Source: Candidatus Poribacteria bacterium
GTDB lineage: Bacteria; Abyssobacteria; SURF-5
NCBI GenBank assembly: GCA_016215705.1
Contig: JACRIR010000219.1
Span: 1 to 21,740, forward strand
Length of the DNA stretch: 21,740 nt
Direction of reading: 5' to 3'
The stretch's first letter is position 1; each line of letters starts with the position of its first letter. Below the pieces are notes generated by a model that had not been told where the DNA came from, did no database searches, and saw only the letters and a list, made by a program, of their open reading frames with translations. A program made the translations under genes and the position numbers. This document shows, one piece after another, positions 8,830-16,570 of the stretch.

Positions 8830-11800
8830 ATGATATTCAAGCTTCTTGGCAAGATTTTCGGCACGAAGCACGAGAGAGATATCAAGAAACTTCTGCCGAT
8901 AGTCGATGATATCAAGTCGCACGAAGCCGAAATGGCCGCCCTTTCCGACAAGGAATTGAGGGCCAAGACGGCCGAGTTCAAACGCCGTCTGTCCCAGGGT
9001 GAGGCTCTCGACGATATCCTGCCCCAGGCCTTCGCAGTCGTGAAGGAAGCTTGCCGCAGGCTTTACGGCAAGACGTGGTTCGTCCGCGGCCATGAGATTA
9101 CGTGGGATATGGTGCACTTCGACTGCCAGCTCATCGGCGGAATCGTGCTCCATCAGGGTAAGATCGCCGAAATGGCGACCGGCGAAGGCAAAACGCTCGT
9201 CGCCACTCTTCCGATATATCTCAATGCGCTCGCAGGCGAAGGCGTACATCTCATTACCGTCAATGATTATCTGGCCAGCCGCGACTGTGAGTGGATGGGC
9301 CCCATTTACGAGTTCCTCGGGCTCGGCGCGGGCTGTGTCCAGCAACGGATGGACTCGGGCGAACGACAGATTCACTACCAGGCAGACGTCACTTACGGCA
9401 CCAACAGCGAGTTCGGATTCGACTATCTTCGCGACAACATGTGCGTCAGGAAAGAACACCAGGTGCAGCGCGGCCATCATTACGCGATCGTGGACGAGGT
9501 TGACAGCGTGCTAATCGATGAAGCCCGCACCCCTCTGATTATCTCAGGCCCCGTCGAGCAGTCAAACGAGCAGTACGAGGAGCTGTCTCCGCATGTCGAC
9601 AAACTGTTCCGGCAGCAGCAGCGGCTGGTGAACCGGCTCATGGATGAGGCCGAGAAACTGCTTGAGAGCGAGAATCCGGACGATGTATACGAAGCCGGCA
9701 GGAAGCTGCTTACCGTCAAGAAGGGCTCACCGAAGGAAAAGCGATTCCTGCAATTAATGGAGAATCCCAAGCTTCAGAAGCTTATCCATCGCGCAGAGCT
9801 CGACATGATGGGTGACAAACTCATGGGTGGTACGGAAGAGTCAGCCATGATGAAGCTGGTGTCGGAGCTTTATTTCACCATTGACGAGAAATCCAATGTG
9901 GCCGACCTCACCGAAAAGGGGCGGCGCACGATTTCGTCCGGCAACCTCAACATGTTCATCGTCCCCGAAATCGAGGATGAAGAGCGGCAAATTGACACCG
10001 AAATTGAGAAGCTGAAGTCAGACGACTCCATGGATTATCAGGCAAAGTCAATTCGCGAGCAAGAGCTCGAGGCCGCGCGTTGGCAACTCTATGACCGCCT
10101 GAATTCGGTGAACCAGCGGATACACGCGACGTCGCAACTCTTAAAGGCATACTCGCTCTTCGAGCGCGACGTTGACTACATTGTCTCGACGGATAACAAA
10201 GTCGTGATAGTGGACGAGTTCACGGGCAGGCTTATGCCGAGTCGCCGCTACAGCGACGGTCTGCATCAGGCGCTCGAGGCGAAAGAGCGCGTGAAAGTCG
10301 GCGAGGCGAACCAGACCCTTGCGACTATTACTCTCCAGAATTACTACAAGATGCACAAGAAACTGGCGGGCATGACCGGCACAGCCGACACCGAGGCCCA
10401 GGAATTTCACGATATCTACAAGCTCGACGTGGTCGTCATACCCACGAACCGCTCTCTTGTCCGGTATAATTACACCGACGTAGTGTACAAGACGGAGCGC
10501 GAGAAGTTCAAGGCAGTCATCAACGAGATAAGGGAGATGCACAAGCTCGGCAGGCCCGCGCTCGTTGGAACGATTTCGGTTGAGAAATCCGAAGTCCTCG
10601 GCAAAATGCTGCGCGCCGAGCAGATACCGCACCATATCCTCAATGCGAAATACCACGAGAAAGAAGCCGAGATCGTGGCAAGGGCCGGCCAGAGAGGCGC
10701 CGCCACGATTGCGACCAACATGGCCGGCCGGGGCACGGACATCAAGCTCGGTGAGGGAGTCGCGGAGTTGGGCGGCCTGCACATCATCGGCACGGAGCGT
10801 CACGAGAGCCGGCGCATAGATAACCAGCTTCGCGGCCGCGCCGGCAGGCAGGGCGACCCGGGCTCGTCGAGATTCTACATCTCGCTCGAAGATGACCTTA
10901 TGCGCCTGTTCGGGTCCGATCGCATTATGAAAATCATGGATCGACTCGGCATCGAAGAGGACCAGCCTATCGAGCACGCGCTCGTGACAAGATCGATCGA
11001 GACGGCGCAGAAGCGCGTCGAGGCGCATAACCTGGAAATCCGCAAGCACCTCCTTAAGTATGACGACGTCATAAACAAACAGCGCGAGATCATTTACGCT
11101 GAAAGGCAAACGGCTCTCGACCAGGAAAACCTGAAGGAGCATATCCTCGAAATGGTCGATGACGTCCTCGACGAGGCGCTCGCCGAGTTTGTGCCCGAAA
11201 ACACGTTTCCCGACGAGTGGAATCTGCGCGGTTTGACCGACTGGATTCGCAGGCGTTTCGGGCTGCACATTCGGTTCGACAATATCAACATGGAGACCAT
11301 ACAGGACGAGGGAATATTCGAGCAACTTCAGCAATTCGTGCGCGCAGCGTACGACGAGAAGGAGAAACGACTCGGCAACGATACGATGCGCGAAATAGAG
11401 CGAGTCGCCGTCCTGAGAGCATTCGATTCCAGGTGGAAAGAGCATCTCTATGCGATGGACTTGCTGAAAGAGGGCATCGGGCTCAGGGGTTACGGCGGAA
11501 AGGACCCCCTGGTCGAATACAAGCAGGAAGCATACAACCTGTTCAGCGAAATGACCGCGGACGTCAAACGTGAGGTCGCCGAGTTCATATTCAGAGTGCA
11601 GGTGGCGCAGCCCGAGCGGATGGAAGAGCGCGAGCACGCGCCGACCCCCGCCCTGCTAACGTCGCACAATTCCTCCGCAGGTTCATTCAGGGAACCGGAG
11701 CAGGCCGCTGCCGATTCCTCAGGCGAATCGAAACAGGCGGCGAAAGTCCCCATCCGCGTTGGCCAGAAAATTGGCCGCAATGAGCCTTGCCCGTGCGGCA

Positions 11801-11835
11801 GCGGCAAGAAATTCAAGAAATGCTGCGGCGCATAA
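8830..11835 (+). CDS. secA: Protein translocase ATPase SecA, 1001 aa
   Basis: SecA is the cytosolic/peripheral ATPase that pushes preproteins through SecYEG. The N-terminus (FKLLGKIFGTKHERDIKK) is typical. Walker A ATGEGKT is at about 116-122; the Walker B-type region VDEVDSVLIDEARTPL starts near 221; motifs MAGRGTDIKLG and QLRGRAGRQGDPGSSRF are intact. The C-terminus ends in the zinc-binding SEC-C tail NEPCPCGSGKKFKKCC, which contacts SecB or ribosomes in characterised SecA. The protein is about 100 residues longer than E. coli SecA (901). The extra length is mainly two charged insertions near 253-330 and 380-430, as in Bacteroidetes-type and other long SecA proteins. ATG 8830 has GGAG 12 bases upstream, a long spacing. 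The divergent giant protease is a likely Sec client. Confidence 0.98.
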   Translation: MIFKLLGKIFGTKHERDIKKLLPIVDDIKSHEAEMAALSDKELRAKTAEFKRRLSQGEALDDILPQAFAVVKEACRRLYGKTWFVRGHEITWDMVHFDCQLIGGIVLHQGKIAEMATGEGKTLVATLPIYLNALAGEGVHLITVNDYLASRDCEWMGPIYEFLGLGAGCVQQRMDSGERQIHYQADVTYGTNSEFGFDYLRDNMCVRKEHQVQRGHHYAIVDEVDSVLIDEARTPLIISGPVEQSNEQYEELSPHVDKLFRQQQRLVNRLMDEAEKLLESENPDDVYEAGRKLLTVKKGSPKEKRFLQLMENPKLQKLIHRAELDMMGDKLMGGTEESAMMKLVSELYFTIDEKSNVADLTEKGRRTISSGNLNMFIVPEIEDEERQIDTEIEKLKSDDSMDYQAKSIREQELEAARWQLYDRLNSVNQRIHATSQLLKAYSLFERDVDYIVSTDNKVVIVDEFTGRLMPSRRYSDGLHQALEAKERVKVGEANQTLATITLQNYYKMHKKLAGMTGTADTEAQEFHDIYKLDVVVIPTNRSLVRYNYTDVVYKTEREKFKAVINEIREMHKLGRPALVGTISVEKSEVLGKMLRAEQIPHHILNAKYHEKEAEIVARAGQRGAATIATNMAGRGTDIKLGEGVAELGGLHIIGTERHESRRIDNQLRGRAGRQGDPGSSRFYISLEDDLMRLFGSDRIMKIMDRLGIEEDQPIEHALVTRSIETAQKRVEAHNLEIRKHLLKYDDVINKQREIIYAERQTALDQENLKEHILEMVDDVLDEALAEFVPENTFPDEWNLRGLTDWIRRRFGLHIRFDNINMETIQDEGIFEQLQQFVRAAYDEKEKRLGNDTMREIERVAVLRAFDSRWKEHLYAMDLLKEGIGLRGYGGKDPLVEYKQEAYNLFSEMTADVKREVAEFIFRVQVAQPERMEEREHAPTPALLTSHNSSAGSFREPEQAAADSSGESKQAAKVPIRVGQKIGRNEPCPCGSGKKFKKCCGA

Positions 11836-11907
11836 ATCAAGGTGAAAGACAAAAGGAACAAGGCGAAAGGGAAAGAAAGGTTAGGGCGGGGTTCAGTGTG
11901 CAGGAAA

Positions 11908-11954
11908 CCCTTAATTCGGGGACACCTTGCGGTAAGGTGTCCCCGAATTAAGGG
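11908..11954. repeat. GGGGACA-type intergenic hairpin, copy 2 (perfect 21-bp stem)
   Basis: The arms at 11908-11928 and 11934-11954 (cccttaattcggggacacctt and its exact complement) enclose a 5-base loop gcggt. It lies 73 bases after the secA stop. The stem could act as a terminator or protect the mRNA 3' end, but no T-tract follows. The shared GGGGACAC core links it to the hairpins at 8652 and 16334, consistent with RAYT-associated REP elements. Confidence 0.7.
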
Positions 11955-11970
11955 TGACGGTCGCCGCTTT

Positions 11971-11993
11971 CTTATTGCTCAGAATGACGAAGA
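11971..11993. repeat. Truncated copy of the TCATTCTGAGC-type repeat
   Basis: GCTCAGAATGAC at 11977-11988 is the exact complement of the left-arm end of the inner repeat at 8222. Only one arm is present, about 20 bases beyond the hairpin at 11908-11954, so it is probably a remnant. Confidence 0.4.
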
Positions 11994-12046
11994 CGTTTGG
12001 AATTCTGGAAATGTCCTGAATAGTTTGCGTCCCCAAAGGTTGTCAT

Positions 12047-13591
12047 TTGTCTCTCATTAAGTCCAAAAGAAAAAGAATAATTCTCGTTGCGCTCATTGCA
12101 GTCTTCTGGCTCGCGATGAACGCGCAACTCGTGCGTAGAGAACTTCTGCTGCCACGCCTGCCGTCAGGCTCGACCAGCATTGCCGCCTCCCTCACTCCCG
12201 AGATTTCTTACAAAGAACAATGGATGGGGATCTACTATGAAGGGCAGAAAGTCGGCTACTCGGGCACGATGGTCAACCGGCTGAGCGGGGAAGGCGCCCC
12301 CGGCTATAACATCATGAACCGCACTTACATGACGGTCAATTTCCTCGACAACCCCCTTAAAGTGCAATTCGACGGGCGACTGCGCACCGATGCCGATTTC
12401 AGGATGCGCAATTTCAGTTGTCTGCTCAAGTCGGCGGGGCATGAGATTCAACTCGACGGCGAGCTCAAGGGCGACATGCTCTCTTTCAGCGTGGTCACCG
12501 GCAACAAGGTCTTCCGCAAGAAGGCCAAGGTCGACAAGGATGTGAACATGTCCAACAGCCTCACGCCCCTCCTTTTTCTCCCCGATCTGAAGCCGGGCGT
12601 GACCTATACCGTGGACATCCTTGATCCCCTCTCGCTTGCCACTAACAAAGCAAAAATCACGGCCACCGGCATGGAAAAATACGAATACGAGGGGGCGCAC
12701 GTGGACGTTTATGTCGTCGAGACGGAGTACCAGGGGATTTCATTTACCGCGTGGGTGACCGAGGGCGGAGAAGTGCTGAAAGAGACTACGCCGCTCGGCT
12801 GGACTCTCATCAAGGAAGACCGTCGCGTCGCGATGGAGTTTCCGGTCGAGAATCCGACGCCGGCGCGTGATATTGCCAGGCTCGTGGCGGTTCCATCCGA
12901 TGTTCGTATCGTTGAGCCTGAGCAGGTGAGGAAAATGGACGTCAACGTATCCGGCATCGACCTTGGCCACTTCATGCTCGAGGGGGCAGGTCAGCGCCTG
13001 ATCGATCCGCAAAAGGGGCTGGTCCGCATCGAGAGGGAACGGCCGGCCGAAGCGCCATCGACTCCGATAACCGACGGCTCGCTCGCCGAATTCCTCAGGC
13101 CGACCATGCTTATTCAGTCCGACGACGAGGCGATCAAGAAACTGGCGCGGCAGATTGCGGATGGCGAGAATAACAGCCTCGTTGTGGCCGACAGAATCAA
13201 TCAATGGGTTTTCGACAACGTCCGCAAGAAAGTGACCTTATCGCTTCCCTCCGCAGTGGAAGTCCTCGAGACGCGTGAAGGCGATTGCAATGAGCATACG
13301 CAACTGTTTGTCGCTCTCGCAAGGGCTGCCGGCATTCCTGCGAAAGCCGCCACCGGCCTCGTGTACCACAAAGGGAGTTTCTACTATCATGCATGGCCGG
13401 AGGTATACGTCGGCAAGTGGCTTGCGATGGACCCGACCTTCGGGCAGACGCTCGCCGACGCGACCCACATAAAGCTTCTCGAAGGCGAACTCGACCAGCA
13501 GACAAAACTTGTGCAGGCCATTGGGAAGCTGAAGCTTAGCATCCAATCGTTCTCATATGCGCCGCCGGCTGCAAAGGGGAAAGCGCTATGA
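12047..13591 (+). CDS. Membrane-anchored transglutaminase-like protein, 514 aa
   Basis: A TTG start is chosen because AAAGGT lies 6 bases upstream and the first ATG (12116) would remove the only hydrophobic segment. Residues about 10-27 (RIILVALIAVFWLAMN) form a signal anchor, leaving the rest outside the cytoplasmic membrane. Residues 50-300 are a beta-rich region with no domain I can name. The C-terminal transglutaminase-like fold has the triad Cys414 (EGDCNEHTQLF), His448 (YYHAWPEVYVG) and Asp462 (LAMDPTFGQ). Bacterial relatives act as proteases or peptide cross-linkers rather than blood-type transglutaminases; the reaction here is unknown. The stop overlaps the next start (ATGA), so translation is probably coupled with the exporter subunit. 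This pairing suggests a shared envelope function. Confidence 0.88.
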   Translation: MSLIKSKRKRIILVALIAVFWLAMNAQLVRRELLLPRLPSGSTSIAASLTPEISYKEQWMGIYYEGQKVGYSGTMVNRLSGEGAPGYNIMNRTYMTVNFLDNPLKVQFDGRLRTDADFRMRNFSCLLKSAGHEIQLDGELKGDMLSFSVVTGNKVFRKKAKVDKDVNMSNSLTPLLFLPDLKPGVTYTVDILDPLSLATNKAKITATGMEKYEYEGAHVDVYVVETEYQGISFTAWVTEGGEVLKETTPLGWTLIKEDRRVAMEFPVENPTPARDIARLVAVPSDVRIVEPEQVRKMDVNVSGIDLGHFMLEGAGQRLIDPQKGLVRIERERPAEAPSTPITDGSLAEFLRPTMLIQSDDEAIKKLARQIADGENNSLVVADRINQWVFDNVRKKVTLSLPSAVEVLETREGDCNEHTQLFVALARAAGIPAKAATGLVYHKGSFYYHAWPEVYVGKWLAMDPTFGQTLADATHIKLLEGELDQQTKLVQAIGKLKLSIQSFSYAPPAAKGKAL

Positions 13592-15273
13592 GCACGCTCG
13601 CCCCGTATGGGCTCAACAAGCTTATGCTGATTCGAAACAATATCCGGTCGGTCCGCAAGGAATCGAAACTCAAGCTTGTCGTTGTCTCAACATGGTTGAC
13701 CATCTTCCTGTCGGTCGGCTGTTGGTTCTTCTTGTTTGCATTCAATTTTCTGTACAATTTCCCTGTGGGCGATCTCCTGGCGATTCGCGTGCTCGCCCTT
13801 TTTTTCCTCACCCTTTTCGCAATGTTGATGTTCAGCAATATCCTTGTCGCTTTCTCGACCATGTACAAATCATCCGAGACTGATTTCCTCTTTTCGCTGC
13901 CGATGGAAGATAAGGAGATTTTCCTATGCCGTTTTGCCGAGACGCTCGCTTATAGCTCGTGGGCGTTCATTTTCCTGGGTATCCCGCTCATGGTAAGCTA
14001 CGGCGTCGTGTTCCGCGTGAAATGGTATTTCTATCCGGCGCTGCCGCTATTTTTCCTGCCGTTTGTCGTTATTGCCGGAATGCTTGGCGCGCTGCTCATA
14101 ATGGTCATGGTTCGCCTGTTCCCGAAGATGAATCTGAAGGTTGTTGCAGGCCTGATAGGCGCGCTGGGATTCGGATTCGCTTACTTTCTGTTTCGCTCGT
14201 TCAAAGTCGCGCGGATCAGTCAACTGGACGCGCTCGACCGGATACTCTCGGCGCTCAAGACGACACAGTCCCCCTTCTTTCCGAGCCATTGGGTCAATGA
14301 GGGCCTCCTGGCGGCGGGCGCAGGCGACCTGCGCGAATCCGCTTTTTATCTCGGCCTCCTGCTCAGCAACGCCCTCATGATCACAATGGTTTCATTGTGG
14401 CTGGCCGGATTCCTATACCACAAAGGATGGACGGGTTTGAGAGGTTTCAGCCTGACCCACTACTACCCGGCGGGAAAAGGCCCCTTGAACAGGATCGAGG
14501 CGATCCTCGGTTCATTGAGGACACCGACTCGCGCGCTCGTCATGAAAGACCTGCGGATGTTCTGGCGAGATCCGTCTCAGTGGGCGCAGTTTACCCTCTT
14601 CTTCGGGCTCCTCATAGTATACGTAAGCAATCTCTATAACTACGAGAAATACATAGGACCGGAGTGGCAGACGCGTATCGCGTTTCTCAACCTCGGGGCG
14701 GCGGCGCTCGTGCTCTCCGTCTTGACCACCCGGTTCGTTTTCCCTTTGTTCAGTCTGGAGGGCAAGCGGTTCTGGATTGTCGGCCTTGCGCCCGTCAGGC
14801 GGAGCCGACTCCTGATCCAGAAGTTCTTCTTGAGCATTGCCACAACCCTCATTTTCACCGAAGCGCTCATGATAGTGTCGAGCATAGCCCTGAATCTCAG
14901 CAAGACCGTCACACTCGTCTGTTGCGCCACCATGTTTTTGATGAATTTCTCGATGGCCGGGCTCGCAGTCGGCCTCGGATCGATGTACCCGAATTTCAAA
15001 GATGACAATCCTGCCCGTATTGTGTCCGGTCTCGGCGGCACGTTAAATTTTATCCTCAGCATGCTTTACGTCGCTGCAATCGTGCTGCTCGAGGGAATAG
15101 TCTTTTGGGAGTATACCGAAAGGGCTAAGACGGGCTGGTTGGTGGCCTTCCTCAGAATGGATTTTCATACCGCCATACTGTTTGCCTTTGCGCTGGTTCT
15201 CGCGATCAGCGTCTTTACAACAGTTGTCCCGATGTACCTCGGCATCAAGAACGTCAATAGACTTGAATTCTAG
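13588..15273 (+). CDS. Putative ABC exporter membrane subunit, 561 aa
   Basis: It is a polytopic inner-membrane protein with about 12 hydrophobic segments (near 33-55, 65-90, 118-138, 146-172, 177-195, 240-270, 332-347, 365-385, 406-430, 435-460, 480-505 and 525-552), in two halves of about six. Length, layout and the early FSLPMEDKEIFLCRF stretch match the 'putative ABC exporter' family (ABC-2-like, PF16962 type) from memory. The N-terminal NNIRSVRKESKLK region would be cytosolic. It has no nucleotide-binding domain and none is encoded nearby, so an ATPase from elsewhere is needed if it is a true ABC subunit. Its start overlaps the transglutaminase stop by 4 bases. Substrate unknown. Confidence 0.82.
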   Translation: MSTLAPYGLNKLMLIRNNIRSVRKESKLKLVVVSTWLTIFLSVGCWFFLFAFNFLYNFPVGDLLAIRVLALFFLTLFAMLMFSNILVAFSTMYKSSETDFLFSLPMEDKEIFLCRFAETLAYSSWAFIFLGIPLMVSYGVVFRVKWYFYPALPLFFLPFVVIAGMLGALLIMVMVRLFPKMNLKVVAGLIGALGFGFAYFLFRSFKVARISQLDALDRILSALKTTQSPFFPSHWVNEGLLAAGAGDLRESAFYLGLLLSNALMITMVSLWLAGFLYHKGWTGLRGFSLTHYYPAGKGPLNRIEAILGSLRTPTRALVMKDLRMFWRDPSQWAQFTLFFGLLIVYVSNLYNYEKYIGPEWQTRIAFLNLGAAALVLSVLTTRFVFPLFSLEGKRFWIVGLAPVRRSRLLIQKFFLSIATTLIFTEALMIVSSIALNLSKTVTLVCCATMFLMNFSMAGLAVGLGSMYPNFKDDNPARIVSGLGGTLNFILSMLYVAAIVLLEGIVFWEYTERAKTGWLVAFLRMDFHTAILFAFALVLAISVFTTVVPMYLGIKNVNRLEF

Positions 15274-15291
15274 CCCGACCGATTCCGCAGA

Positions 15292-16209
15292 TCAGCTTCT
15301 ATCCTTCCCGCCTATCCTTATCTCGCGCTCGCGCTGCTTATAGAGAGGATCGTCAAATCTGATGGAATCGGGATCGATCAGCCAGCGGAATTCGCCGCGG
15401 GCAGCGGCTTCATCGAGCGCCTCCCGGTAGTGCATATAGTTCGCGGGCGCCATCGCCACAAGCATGTCCCAGTCGCCCTCGATCGCGAGAGTGGGGCAAA
15501 CCTTTGCGCAGTTCCAGCAATAGACGCACGGTTGCTGTATGCGCGGCGGTTCGGACTCGACGTCGATGCCCTTGACCGGACAATTATCCTCGCACTCGTG
15601 ACACTTGATGCATTTCTGCATGTCGATGCGCAGCTTGGGCATCGTTTGTTGCAGGAACTCTGGATTCAGCATTTGCGAAGACCGGACCCACGCCTCCGGC
15701 ACGGATTTCGGAGCGGGTATCAGGCTCTTGTCGCCCTCAGCAATGCGCTGGCTGCGAGCCGCTATTTTTCTTCCGAATGCGCGCGCCTCTTTCAAATCGA
15801 GGGCATCGGGATGTCCGGTTGTCAAAGTCGGATAGGGATAGAATGGCAGCGTGCCATCCGCATAGCTGTCGTGGTAGCCGATCACGAGGACGCCTTTCTT
15901 CTGTAACCGATCGGCCATCGAGGGGAACGTGTTGCCGATGACCGAGCCATGCGTGCAGAAGACAAACCAGTGCCGCCCATTCAACTGCGGCAAATCCTCT
16001 ATGAAATTGCGAACATTGAACGGTTCCTGATAGTAGAATACGGGGCAGCCTAACCCGACGAGGTCGTAATCGGCCAGCGAGTTCTTGTCCACTTCATCAA
16101 GTTTCTTCATGTCGCATTGGCCTGTCACTTCAACAATGCCGTTCCTGATTTGTTCGGCTATTCTGCGAGTGTTGCCCGTCTGCGAGAAACATATAATCAG
16201 CGTTTTCAC
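15292..16209 (-). CDS. Flavodoxin/ferredoxin fusion (EFR1-like), 305 aa
   Basis: GTG 16209 is preferred over the upstream ATG 16269 because CGGAGGAG lies 8 bases before it and the flavodoxin fold starts there (VKTLIICFSQTGNTRRIAEQI). The FMN phosphate loop is S9-Q-T-G-N-T14. Residues 1-150 are flavodoxin-like. Two [4Fe-4S] motifs follow: Cys200/203/206/210 (CIKCHECEDNCP) and Cys228/231/234/238 (CVYCWNCAKVCP). This is the layout of EFR1-type flavodoxin-ferredoxin proteins, which carry low-potential electrons in anaerobes. It probably passes electrons between FMN and the two clusters in the cytoplasm; the partner enzyme is unknown. The gene converges on the exporter gene with an 18-base gap and no visible terminator. 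Confidence 0.88.
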   Translation of the reverse strand: MKTLIICFSQTGNTRRIAEQIRNGIVEVTGQCDMKKLDEVDKNSLADYDLVGLGCPVFYYQEPFNVRNFIEDLPQLNGRHWFVFCTHGSVIGNTFPSMADRLQKKGVLVIGYHDSYADGTLPFYPYPTLTTGHPDALDLKEARAFGRKIAARSQRIAEGDKSLIPAPKSVPEAWVRSSQMLNPEFLQQTMPKLRIDMQKCIKCHECEDNCPVKGIDVESEPPRIQQPCVYCWNCAKVCPTLAIEGDWDMLVAMAPANYMHYREALDEAAARGEFRWLIDPDSIRFDDPLYKQREREIRIGGKDRS

Positions 16210-16333
16210 GTTTTCGGCTCCTCCGTATGGATGCGATGGCGGAAGTGTATCATAAACCGCCATGTCCATTCAATAGCGCGCAGATGGAAATCACAAAGCT
16301 GCAATGAATTGCTCCCTTGCAGACACGAATGTA

Positions 16334-16375
16334 GAAGACCGGGGACACGATGTCGCATCGTGTCCCCCTGTCTTC
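16334..16375. repeat. GGGGACA-type intergenic hairpin, copy 3
   Basis: gaagaccggggacacgatg (16334-16352) pairs with catcgtgtccccctgtcttc (16356-16375) over a 3-base loop, with one bulge. It lies between the divergent flavodoxin and O-methyltransferase genes and shares GGGGACACGATGTC with copy 1. Confidence 0.6.
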
Positions 16376-16390
16376 AGAGTCGCCTTGCAG

Positions 16391-16410
16391 GGGCGCGATT
16401 CATCGCGCCC
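16391..16410. repeat. Short palindrome GGGCGCGAT-tc-ATCGCGCCC
   Basis: Perfect 9-base arms surround a 2-base centre, 15 bases after the copy 3 hairpin. It could be a second dispersed repeat type or an operator for either divergent gene. The following GC-rich stretch to about 16445 shows nothing else I can assign. Confidence 0.45.
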
Positions 16411-16472
16411 GATGTATGCCGGCCGGCTGCGGCGGCGCCGGGCTGCGGATTCCCGATTCTTTTGCTCTTACG

Positions 16473-16501
16473 TTGACAACAGGAGTATGTCATAGTATCG
16501 T
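16473..16501 (+). promoter_or_regulatory. Putative sigma70-like promoter for the O-methyltransferase gene
   Basis: A perfect -35 box TTGACA (16473-16478) and TATCGT (16496-16501, 4 of 6) are separated by 17 bases, about 70 bases before the start codon. This is the best promoter match in the window. Confidence 0.55.
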
Positions 16502-16570
16502 AATTGCAGTTTCGTTGGGTGACGATCGAATGGGTGGTTATGGCTGATTCTGCGCAGGAAGGAACTGGCT

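Noticed and set aside
10141-11637. Long 498-codon frame antisense to secA
   Set aside because: It is fully contained within secA, has no domain or ribosome site, and results from codon bias of the real gene.
11908-11954. Rho-independent terminator of secA
   Set aside because: The stem is perfect but no T-tract follows on either side, and the core recurs in other intergenic gaps. A terminator role is possible but not supported.
11842-12060. 72-codon frame after secA
   Set aside because: It runs through the 21-bp hairpin and the repeat remnant, has an unlikely composition, and overlaps the transglutaminase start.
16207-16269. Upstream ATG start for the flavodoxin-ferredoxin gene
   Set aside because: It adds 20 residues before the flavodoxin fold; the GTG at 16209 has a strong GGAGGAG site and fits the family N-terminus.
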